Shown here one piece after another: positions 1 through 5,840 of a stretch of 7,932 nucleotides of DNA. Location of the stretch: assembly GCA_013042495.1 (NCBI GenBank), contig JABDQB010000451.1:1-7932 (forward strand), given 5' to 3'. Source of the DNA: Gemmatimonadota bacterium (GTDB lineage: Bacteria > Gemmatimonadota > Gemmatimonadetes > Palauibacterales > Palauibacteraceae). Position numbers and translations under genes: made by a program. Below the pieces are notes generated by a model, which did no database searches, was not told where the DNA came from, and was given only the letters and a program-made list of their open reading frames with translations. How positions within the stretch are numbered: position 1 is the first letter of the stretch; every line of letters starts with the position of its first letter.

Positions 1-1067
1 CGCATCGGATAGTTGTGCTCGAGGATCCAGCCGAACTCCCCGGCAGACATCCCCTTCGCCGTCCCTTCCCGGAAGATCCGCAGGATCAAGAGGGAGTCGA
101 TCCCTTTCCCCCGGTACTCTTCGACGAGGCCGAGAGTCAGCACCCGGCACATGTCGATCTTCTTCGATCTCCGGAGGACCTTCAGAAGGCCAAACGGAAA
201 CAGCCGACCGCGCGCCTTGATCAGGGCCTGGTTGTAGTCCTTCAGCCACAGGGCGAAACCGATCGGCTCGCCCTCCTCGTTTTCGACGAAGATGACCTGC
301 TCCGGGTCCTTCATCACGGCCACCTTGAGCTCGTCGGCCATGAACCGGATCTCGGCATCCGTCATCGGCACGAAGCCCCAGTTCTTCTCCCACGCCTTGT
401 TGTACACGAGCAGGACGCGGTCCAGCTCGGCCGAGAAGTCTTCCTTACGCAACGTGCGAAGCGAGACATTGAGCCTCTTCGCGAGCCGCTCCTCGCGCTT
501 GAGGAGGAACTCGGGCGGCACGTTGTTGTCCAGGTAGTACGCCACCATGTCCATGGCGGCGCGAAAACCCGCATTCGCGATCAGGTCTTCGTAATAGTCA
601 GGGTTGTAAGGCATCATGATGGTAGCCGGACGATCGAACCCATCCACTAGCAGAGCGGCCATCTCGTTCGTGGAAAAGCTGGCCGGACCCCTGATGACCT
701 CCAGGCCACGATCCTTCAGCCAATCGGCTGCGGTGCTCAGGAGCGCGTTCGCCACTTTCTGCTCGTCCACGCACTCGAAGAACCCGAAGAACCCGACGGA
801 TTCTCCGTGGTACTCGATGTGGTTGCGATTGTGGATCGCGGCGATGCGCCCGACCGTCTCGCCGCCACGGATCGCGACGAACGGTTGGACGTCTGAATGC
901 TGGTGGAAAGGGTGCTTCTCCCGGTCGAACATGACCTTCATGTCCCGGAGGAGCGGAGCGACCCAGTTCGGGTCCTCTTCATAGATTCGATACGGGAGGT
1001 CGAGAAACCGGCGGAACTCCTTCTTGCCGTCCGCGGGAACGACCTGGATGTCCAGAGACGCCGTCAC
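1..1067 (-). CDS. YghO-like GNAT-fold acyltransferase, candidate ceramide synthase (partial at its 3' end)
   Basis: The frame starts at GTG 1067 and is open to the left edge, showing 355 codons. The family is usually a little under 400 residues, so probably only a short C-terminal piece is missing. Seen: an N-terminal block with IYEEDPNWVAPL (29-39), a central block with VGFFGFFECVDEQKVANALL (91-110), RGPASFSTNE (126-135) and MPYNPDYYEDLI (152-163), then a GNAT-like acyl-CoA signature around EYRGKGID (317-324). These blocks fit the YghO-like 'acyl-CoA N-acyltransferase' family. Family knowledge: the bacterial ceramide synthase found in Caulobacter is also a GNAT-type enzyme. Inference: because it is coupled to a serine palmitoyltransferase-like gene, it may transfer an acyl chain to the amino group of a sphingoid base in the cytoplasm. 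The GTG overlaps the upstream stop as GTGA (1064-1067), and GAGG at 1072-1075 (minus strand) is an SD-like site with a short spacer. Family call firm; substrate unproven. Confidence 0.87.
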   Translation of the reverse strand, partial: MTASLDIQVVPADGKKEFRRFLDLPYRIYEEDPNWVAPLLRDMKVMFDREKHPFHQHSDVQPFVAIRGGETVGRIAAIHNRNHIEYHGESVGFFGFFECVDEQKVANALLSTAADWLKDRGLEVIRGPASFSTNEMAALLVDGFDRPATIMMPYNPDYYEDLIANAGFRAAMDMVAYYLDNNVPPEFLLKREERLAKRLNVSLRTLRKEDFSAELDRVLLVYNKAWEKNWGFVPMTDAEIRFMADELKVAVMKDPEQVIFVENEEGEPIGFALWLKDYNQALIKARGRLFPFGLLKVLRRSKKIDMCRVLTLGLVEEYRGKGIDSLLILRIFREGTAKGMSAGEFGWILEHNYPM

Positions 1068-2266
1068 GCTACCTCGATTCCCTGGCCGATGATTCCGTAC
1101 TTTTTGCCCACCCGTTCGAGATGTTCCAACACGAAGTCCAGCTGCTCGTCGGTGTGCGTCGCCATGTAGCTGGTGCGCAGCAAGCACCTGCCTTCGGGGA
1201 CTGCCGGCGCTGCCACCGGGTTCGTGAACACCCCTGCGTCGAACAGGTCGCGCCAGACCTGGAACGTCTTCTCCATCGCACCGATGAGAATCGGGACCAC
1301 GGGCGTCTCGGTGGGCCCGATGTCGAAGCCCAGGATGGTGAGCTCCTTCATCATGCGGCGGGTGTTGGCCCACAGGCGTTCCTGTCGCTCGGGCTCGGCC
1401 CGAATGATCTCCACGGCCTTGATCACGGTGGCGACGGACGCGGGCGGCATGCTCGCGCTGAACATCAGGGCCCGGGCATTGTTGCGCAGGTAGTCGATCA
1501 CCACTGCGTCCGCGGCCACGAAGCCCCCGATCGAGGCCATTGACTTGCTGAACGTTCCGGTGATCAGGTCCACCTCGTCGGTCAGACCGAAGTGCGCCGC
1601 GGTGCCGGCCCCGTGCGGCCCGAGTACGCCCAGGGAATGAGCGTCGTCCACCATTATGGCCGCCGAATACTTCTTCGCCAGCGGGATCAGGTTGGGAAGG
1701 TCGATGATGTCGCCTTCCATGCTGAATACGCCGTCCACGACAATCATCTTGCCGCGGCCGTCGTCGGCCGCCTCGAGCAGCCGTTCGAGGTGGTCGAAAT
1801 CGCCGTGTCTGAACCGCTGCACCTCACCGAAGCCCAATCGCGCCCCGTCCTGGATGCAGGCGTGGTCGAGCTTGTCCAGAAACACCGTGTCGTTGCGACC
1901 GCTCAGGGCGCTGATGGTACCCAGATTGGTCTGATAGCCCGTGCTGAAGACGAGGGCGCCTTCCTTGCCGACGAGGTCGGCCAGGTCCTCCTCCAGCTGA
2001 TCGTGCAGATCCAGGTTGCCGTTGAGAAACCGGCTTCCCGTGCAGCCGCTACCGTACTTGTCGAGGGCCGCCTTGGCGGCCTCGATGATCCTCGGATCGT
2101 GTGTGAGCCCCATGTAGTTGTTGGAGCCCACCATGACCTTCCGGTGGCCGTCGATGACGACCTCCGTGTCAGCCGAAGACTCGATCCTCTGGAAGTACGG
2201 ATACATTCCAACAGCCCGCAGGTCCCGGGCGATGGAAAAGTTCGCGCACTTCTCGAACACGTGCAT
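1064..2266 (-). CDS. spt: PLP-dependent alpha-oxoamine synthase, probable serine palmitoyltransferase
   Basis: 400 residues, the usual length for soluble bacterial serine palmitoyltransferase (SPT). It would condense L-serine with a long acyl thioester, releasing CO2, to give 3-ketosphinganine. Seen: a fold-type I core with YGSGCTGSRFLNG (71-83), LDHACI (133-138; the His that stacks on PLP), VVDGVFSMEGD (176-186), MVDDAH (205-210; the Asp and His that hold PLP), and GTFSKS (237-242) with the Schiff-base Lys241, followed by IGGF and a C-terminal LLRTSYMATHT (362-372). The N-terminal GMYPYFQRIES (20-30) and GSNNYMGL (47-54) look like Bacteroides-type SPT rather than BioF or KBL. ATG 2266 is preferred; a longer frame reaching GTG 2644 would add about 126 residues lying antisense to the peptidase gene. 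AGGGG lies 10 bases before the ATG. No carrier-protein domain is fused. The coupled acyltransferase supports a sphingolipid role. KBL or another oxoamine synthase remains the main alternative. Confidence 0.85.
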   Translation of the reverse strand: MHVFEKCANFSIARDLRAVGMYPYFQRIESSADTEVVIDGHRKVMVGSNNYMGLTHDPRIIEAAKAALDKYGSGCTGSRFLNGNLDLHDQLEEDLADLVGKEGALVFSTGYQTNLGTISALSGRNDTVFLDKLDHACIQDGARLGFGEVQRFRHGDFDHLERLLEAADDGRGKMIVVDGVFSMEGDIIDLPNLIPLAKKYSAAIMVDDAHSLGVLGPHGAGTAAHFGLTDEVDLITGTFSKSMASIGGFVAADAVVIDYLRNNARALMFSASMPPASVATVIKAVEIIRAEPERQERLWANTRRMMKELTILGFDIGPTETPVVPILIGAMEKTFQVWRDLFDAGVFTNPVAAPAVPEGRCLLRTSYMATHTDEQLDFVLEHLERVGKKYGIIGQGIEVA

Positions 2267-2276
2267 GCTATCACGA

Positions 2277-2281
2277 CCCCT
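2277..2281 (-). promoter_or_regulatory. Possible ribosome binding site for the oxoamine synthase gene
   Basis: AGGGG on the minus strand ends 10 bases before ATG 2266. The spacer is slightly long, but no better purine tract is visible nearby. It supports ATG 2266 over the upstream GTG starts. Confidence 0.4.
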
Positions 2282-2336
2282 GAGCGGGTGGCGGAAACGC
2301 AGGCTGCCAGACCACAGCCCGACCAAGTGAAAAAAA

Positions 2337-2352
2337 GGTACCCGCGGGGACC
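2337..2352. repeat. 16-bp near-palindrome beside an A7/T7 run in the divergent spacer
   Basis: GGTACCCGCGGGGACC is symmetric except at one pair (positions 4 and 13). It abuts seven A residues at 2330-2336. Read on the minus strand this is a G/C hairpin followed directly by seven T, the form of a short Rho-independent terminator. It lies about 64-85 bases upstream of the oxoamine synthase start. It could end antisense or upstream transcripts, act as an attenuator, or be a protein-binding site; the sequence alone does not decide. Confidence 0.35.
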
Positions 2353-2358
2353 CGGGCG

Positions 2359-2372
2359 AGCAACAAGTTGCT
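2359..2372. repeat. 14-bp inverted repeat, possible operator in the divergent promoter region
   Basis: AGCAAC and GTTGCT are perfect inverted arms separated by AA. An overlapping, alternative pairing AACAAG-TTG-CTTGTT is followed by T residues on the plus strand. The spacer of 191 bases between divergent genes must carry both promoters, and this is its clearest dyad. I found no convincing -35/-10 pair, so a role as operator is only inferred. Confidence 0.3.
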
Positions 2373-2457
2373 TGTTTTTGCGCCTCTCCCGGCCACATCG
2401 GGCACCTTCCGCGGGCACCTCCTTGCCGCACGGACGGCGGCGACTCATCCTCTCCCC

Positions 2458-3534
2458 ATGATCTGGCATCCACGGGTTCAACCATGGACGAAGGTTCCTC
2501 TGACCGCGCTCCTGGCGCTGGTGTTCGGCAGCTGCGCCAGCACCGGTCAAACGGTGGCCGAAGAAGTTGAAGGCACCCCTGCGGTGCTGGCCACACTGCC
2601 CGAAGACGAAACAGAATCGGAGGCGCAGGCCGCGGAGCCGACACCTATCGATTCCGAGTTCGACTTCGACTCGCTGGTCGCCGTGATCCGCTCCGAGGCC
2701 GCCGAGCCCCGAGAACGCTCGGTGTTGCCTTTCGGCATCGTCTGGACGCCCGCCGCACCCACCGAGGGCTCCGCCATTGCGTTTCGCGTGCTCTCTCCAC
2801 GGGGTGGGCTGGAGCCCGAGGCCGTGGTCGGCCGGTTTGCGGATGGGGTCGTCCGGTTTGGCCGGATCGGCAAGGAGTGGGTCGGCTTCGCCGCCGTGCC
2901 GTTCGACACCGAGGGGCAGCAGCAGTTGGATCTCGAGTTCCGATTCGGCGACGGTTCGATGTACCGTCAGGCGGTGGACCTGCAGGTTGCAGCTCGGGAT
3001 TGGGACGAGACGACGCTGAGCGTGGCCCCCAGGTATTCGTCTCCTCCCCCCGAGGTCCAGGATCGCATCGCCCGGGACCGCGCGCAGTTTCGGGCCGTGC
3101 TCGATCATGCCTCACCGGAGTGGTTGCTCGAAGGGGCCTTCGAGTCACCCCGCCCTTACGACGTAACCGCCGAGTTCGGGCAGAAGAGGACCTTCAACGG
3201 AGAGCTTCAGAGCCGGCACACCGGACTTGACCTGCGGGGGCAGGTAGGAACGCCGGTTCATGCCGCCGGACGCGGAAAGATCGTGCTTGCTGGAGACTTC
3301 TACTTCTCCGGCAACGGGGTCTTCGTGGATCACGGGTTGGGAGTGTACACGGGTTACTTTCACCTGTCCGAGATACTGGTCTCGGAGGGGGACATGGTCG
3401 ATCCAGGCGACCTTATCGGCCGGGCCGGAGCCACCGGTCGCGTCACCGGACCGCACCTGCATTGGTCTCTTTGGGTGGACGGCAAGGGACAGGACGCGGG
3501 CGGTCTTCTTGGGCTGGAGATTCCGAGGCCCTAG
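2458..3534 (+). CDS. M23-family zinc metallopeptidase, putative lipoprotein
   Basis: 358 residues. The start ATG 2458 gives a signal sequence with Arg6 and Lys12, a hydrophobic stretch at about 13-24 and a lipobox-like VFGSC ending at Cys26, so an outer-membrane lipoprotein is likely; Phe at -3 is slightly unusual. An acidic, Ala/Glu/Pro-rich linker (about 31-75) leads to an Ig-like beta domain (about 90-195), then the M23 (LytM) domain (about 232-350). Catalytic residues are all present: HTGLD (His254, Asp258), YFHLSE (His302) and GPHLHW (His333, His335). Family role: cuts peptide cross-links in peptidoglycan, in wall growth, daughter-cell separation or recycling. The layout of beta domain followed by FGxxR-FNG and GPHLHW is typical of active secreted M23 enzymes, not of inactive EnvC/NlpD-like activators. 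No clear SD precedes the ATG. An in-frame TTG at 2368 would bury the signal sequence behind 30 extra residues and is not favoured. It is divergent from the oxoamine synthase gene. Confidence 0.92.
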   Translation: MIWHPRVQPWTKVPLTALLALVFGSCASTGQTVAEEVEGTPAVLATLPEDETESEAQAAEPTPIDSEFDFDSLVAVIRSEAAEPRERSVLPFGIVWTPAAPTEGSAIAFRVLSPRGGLEPEAVVGRFADGVVRFGRIGKEWVGFAAVPFDTEGQQQLDLEFRFGDGSMYRQAVDLQVAARDWDETTLSVAPRYSSPPPEVQDRIARDRAQFRAVLDHASPEWLLEGAFESPRPYDVTAEFGQKRTFNGELQSRHTGLDLRGQVGTPVHAAGRGKIVLAGDFYFSGNGVFVDHGLGVYTGYFHLSEILVSEGDMVDPGDLIGRAGATGRVTGPHLHWSLWVDGKGQDAGGLLGLEIPRP

Positions 3535-3553
3535 AGGCCCACAATAAGAAGTG

Positions 3554-3566
3554 GCCGCCTGGCGGC
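3554..3566 (+). terminator. Weak hairpin downstream of the M23 peptidase gene
   Basis: GCCGC-CTG-GCGGC forms a 5-bp G/C stem 19 bases after the peptidase stop. No T run follows, so it is at best a weak or Rho-assisted terminator. Confidence 0.25.
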
Positions 3567-3613
3567 TCCGGCAAGTGACGGCGAGGCTCATACCGTACTC
3601 GGCGCGAAACACG

Positions 3614-3640
3614 TCAGACGGCCATCTCCGGGTCGTCTGA
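3614..3640 (+). repeat. Stem-loop in the leader of the patatin gene
   Basis: UCAGACGGCC pairs with GGUCGUCUGA, giving 10 continuous pairs including one G-U, around a 7-base loop (3624-3630). It is the strongest dyad in the 229-base peptidase-patatin spacer. It lies 123 bases before the chosen patatin start, immediately before the in-frame ATG at 3641, and has no T run. It could be a terminator without U tract, a leader structure, or a DNA-binding site. The rest of the spacer shows a minor TTTGG/CCAAA dyad at 3728-3741 and nothing else I recognise. Confidence 0.4.
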
Positions 3641-3763
3641 ATGGGTGTAACGCCAGACCCCCTCCAATGGTTCCCAGGGCTCCGCATCCGGGTCCCCGAG
3701 CTTGCCTGCGAAGGTGGCCGGAAACACTTTGGCTCCCCAAATCAAACCCTCATGGGAAGACAT

Positions 3764-5407
3764 ATGACACGGATCGCACTGGTACTCGGAGGCGGCGCAT
3801 CACTTGGTTCCTACATCGGTGGGGCGTTGTCCGAAGTCATTCGCGCCGTCGAGGGAAACCGGCGCAAGGGCACGGTCGTCATCGACGTCCTCACGGGCGC
3901 ATCTGCCGGCGCTCTGAACGCCGCACTGGCCGCCAGATGTCTCTCCGTCAACCGGAACCTGCTTCCGTGGATCGAGAAGGCGTGGGTCGAGGCAGCCGAC
4001 GCTTCCGTGCTCCTCGACCCGGCGCGGCCGCAGCGACAAGGTTGGCTGGACGTTTCGGTCCTGGACGAGCTCGCCCGGGGCCTGGTCGATTCCGGCCCGG
4101 CGGCTGACGACGAGCCGTCACCGGCGGGGGGCAAGCCGATTCGACTCGGCTTCACCCTGGCGAACCTTTACGGTGTCCCGTATGACCGGCGTTACCGGTT
4201 CTTGAACGAGCCCGACAGGTCGTTCGGTACCCGCGTCCACACGGATTCCATCCGCTTCGAGTTGACGAAGGACAGCCGCGCCGGAGCTCCCGTGTGGGGC
4301 GAGGTGGCCGATGCCGCGGTCGCTTCCGCCAGCTTTCCGTTCGCGTTTCCACCGCGCCGCATCGGGCGCAGTTCCTCGGATTATCCCGGAGCCCGCCTTA
4401 CCGTCGGACCGGACGGCAAAGCGGACATGTGGTACCTGGATGGCGGCTTGTTCGATAACGCGCCGCTGGGTCTCGCCCGTGATCTCGTCGAAATGGACGG
4501 CGGTCACCAGGGGCAGGATCGACGGTATCTGTTCGTCGAACCCGCCCTCGAGAGCGCCGGGCCGGGCCACCACGGTTTCGAGGGCCCGCCCAGCACGCTC
4601 GGCGGTATGGCCTCGGCGCTCGCGAAAGCCGTGCTCGGTCAGGGCGCGGCACGTGACTGGGCTACCGCGAACCGGATCAACACACGCCTCGAGATCCTGC
4701 GGGCGCTGGTCGAGCGGCTTCCCGACCTGGCCCCCGACCTGGCAGACCCCGGGGCCTTCGCCCTGGGCCGGTATATCGGTGAGCTGGCCGAGCACGTGGC
4801 CGAAGTGCGCGTCGCGGAGGATGGAACGATCGGGGGCGGGTCCGACGATCCAGCCGGTGACTACCTGGACGCAGCGGTCGAGCGAATCGAGGCCGACCCG
4901 GCTTATTCCACGGCGCTTTCGAGCGCCGACTCGCGCGCTGCGCGTGCCCGGCTCGCGAAGCTGGTCTTCGTGCTGGAAGCCGCAGCGGGTTTGCAGGACA
5001 AGGACGTGCTTCCCCTGTACCTCGTAGCGCCCAAGGATGGACAGGCGCTGGCTGGAGATTTTCTGGGTCACTTTGGAGGTTTCTTCCATCGTGACTGGCG
5101 GGCCAACGACTTCCGGGCCGGCCGGCGTGACGCCCGGCGCGTGATCGAGGAAACCCTCCAGGATGTGATCTCGTACGATCCTGGTGACAAGGCAGACTAT
5201 CGGGTCGACAAGATCGATCCCGGCTTCGATTCGATCCCGGCAGCCGGCAAGGCGCGGCTCCGCGAGCTGGCCGATGCCGAGGCAGGCCGAATGCTTTCGG
5301 AGCTCCGGCCGGGCCCGCTGGCCTCCGCCTTCGGGTGGGTTTGGAAGCCGGTCGTGCGCCGCTGGGCAGCCGATGAGGCCCTCGCGGCATTGCGTGGCGC
5401 ACGCTGA
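3764..5407 (+). CDS. Patatin-like phospholipase with DUF3376-like C-terminal region
   Basis: 547 residues. Patatins are Ser-Asp dyad acyl hydrolases acting on membrane lipids. Seen: an oxyanion-hole loop GGGASLGS at 9-16 right at the N-terminus, the nucleophile elbow TGASAGA (44-50, Ser47), and the catalytic Asp in YLDGGLFDNAP (224-234, Asp226). No signal peptide is visible, so it is probably cytoplasmic or acts at the inner membrane face. The second half is largely helical and ends with FGGFFHRDWRANDF (437-450) plus GRRDA (453-457), which resembles the conserved block of DUF3376-type patatin proteins. ATG 3764 places the first strand of the patatin fold at residue 3; GGGAAG at 3754-3759 is a modest SD. 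In-frame ATGs at 3752 and 3641 would add 4 or 41 residues; the longer one adds no recognisable domain. The LapA-like gene follows 36 bases later, suggesting one operon. The oxyanion loop has Ser-Leu where many patatins have a basic residue; the lipid substrate is unknown. Confidence 0.92.
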   Translation: MTRIALVLGGGASLGSYIGGALSEVIRAVEGNRRKGTVVIDVLTGASAGALNAALAARCLSVNRNLLPWIEKAWVEAADASVLLDPARPQRQGWLDVSVLDELARGLVDSGPAADDEPSPAGGKPIRLGFTLANLYGVPYDRRYRFLNEPDRSFGTRVHTDSIRFELTKDSRAGAPVWGEVADAAVASASFPFAFPPRRIGRSSSDYPGARLTVGPDGKADMWYLDGGLFDNAPLGLARDLVEMDGGHQGQDRRYLFVEPALESAGPGHHGFEGPPSTLGGMASALAKAVLGQGAARDWATANRINTRLEILRALVERLPDLAPDLADPGAFALGRYIGELAEHVAEVRVAEDGTIGGGSDDPAGDYLDAAVERIEADPAYSTALSSADSRAARARLAKLVFVLEAAAGLQDKDVLPLYLVAPKDGQALAGDFLGHFGGFFHRDWRANDFRAGRRDARRVIEETLQDVISYDPGDKADYRVDKIDPGFDSIPAAGKARLRELADAEAGRMLSELRPGPLASAFGWVWKPVVRRWAADEALAALRGAR

Positions 5408-5430
5408 ACACGAAGCTGACGAGCAGGAAC

Positions 5431-5435
5431 GGAGG
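5431..5435 (+). promoter_or_regulatory. Ribosome binding site of the LapA-like gene
   Basis: GGAGG with an 8-base spacer to ATG 5444. It is one of the best SD sites in the window and fixes this start. Confidence 0.7.
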
Positions 5436-5443
5436 CAACTGAC

Positions 5444-5773
5444 ATGGCCGACATCAAGAAGACCTTGCTCTCCATTCAGCAGATTCTACTGCTGATCGTA
5501 GCCGTGGCGGTCGTGTTCTTCGCGTTCCTGAACATGGACCCGGTGACGATCAACCTGTTCTTCACCACGGTCACCACCACCGTGGCGCTGCTCCTGCTCG
5601 TGCCTCTCGCCGCCGGAATGCTTCTGGGCTGGGTGGGCGGACGTCTCCGGGCCAGCAGGAAGGCGAAGGGCAAGGCGGCGGTCGGGCCGGGCCCCGCCGA
5701 ACTCACGGCAGGAGACGATGCCATCAAGGACGTGGACTGGGAGAACCTGGACATCGACAAGATCGAGGTCTGA
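5444..5773 (+). CDS. LapA-family (DUF1049) small inner-membrane protein
   Basis: 109 residues. Seen: a short charged N-terminus, TM1 at about 13-30 (from ILLLIVAVAVVFFAFLN), a short loop with VTINLFF (34-40), TM2 at about 46-67 ending in GMLLGWVGGRLR (58-69), a basic stretch RASRKAKGKA (69-78), and an acidic tail containing DDAIKDVDWENLDID (91-105). Two helices joined by an N-x-x-x-V-x-x-x-F-F-type loop and a Gly-rich second helix are the hallmarks of the LapA/DUF1049 domain. In enterobacteria LapA works with LapB in controlling lipopolysaccharide assembly; here no lapB (TPR protein) is visible in the window, and many DUF1049 proteins have no known role. The usual coiled coil after TM2 is largely lacking; the tail is instead short and acidic. 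It probably shares a transcript with the patatin gene and may tie lipid turnover to the membrane, but this is inferred only from position. Confidence 0.8.
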   Translation: MADIKKTLLSIQQILLLIVAVAVVFFAFLNMDPVTINLFFTTVTTTVALLLLVPLAAGMLLGWVGGRLRASRKAKGKAAVGPGPAELTAGDDAIKDVDWENLDIDKIEV

Positions 5774-5840
5774 GTCCTGGCCCGGGCTATCCGCGCTGAC
5801 GTCGAAACCCGAAGGAACCGAGATCCCCTTCGAGGCCCGT
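5774..5840. other. Convergent gap between the LapA-like and aconitase-like genes
   Basis: 67 bases where two transcripts meet. It holds a GCCCGGGC palindrome at 5780-5787, and a 6-bp dyad TTCGAG/CTCGAA (5829-5849) that spans the aconitase-like stop codon. Neither is followed by a T run, so no canonical terminator is evident for either gene. Confidence 0.4.

Noticed and set aside
15..650. 211-residue plus-strand frame at the left end
   Set aside because: It is antisense to the GNAT acyltransferase, whose minus-strand frame is open for 355 codons with strong family blocks.
1064..2266. Assignment as biotin synthesis BioF or threonine-degradation KBL
   Set aside because: The N-terminal block, the GVFSMEGD and GTFSKS context and the acyltransferase neighbour point to SPT; no biotin or threonine dehydrogenase gene is adjacent within the window. 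Not fully excluded.
1592..2461. 289-residue plus-strand open frame antisense to the oxoamine synthase gene
   Set aside because: It is a by-product of high G/C on the opposite strand; its Arg/Val/His-rich translation shows no domain, while the minus-strand frame has a full enzyme.
1064..2644. Longer 526-residue version of the oxoamine synthase starting at GTG 2644
   Set aside because: The extra N-terminus lies over the divergent peptidase gene and the spacer, has no family match, and SPT-type proteins of about 400 residues start near ATG 2266.
1903..3108. 401-residue minus-strand frame crossing the spacer and the peptidase gene
   Set aside because: It overlaps two well-supported genes and its translation is Arg/Gly-rich without recognisable motifs.
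2458..3534. Possibility that the M23 protein is a degenerate, inactive activator (EnvC/NlpD type)
   Set aside because: All metal-binding and catalytic residues (His254, Asp258, His302, His333, His335) are present.
4118..5089. 323-residue minus-strand frame inside the patatin gene
   Set aside because: It is antisense to the intact patatin catalytic and C-terminal regions and shows no motif.
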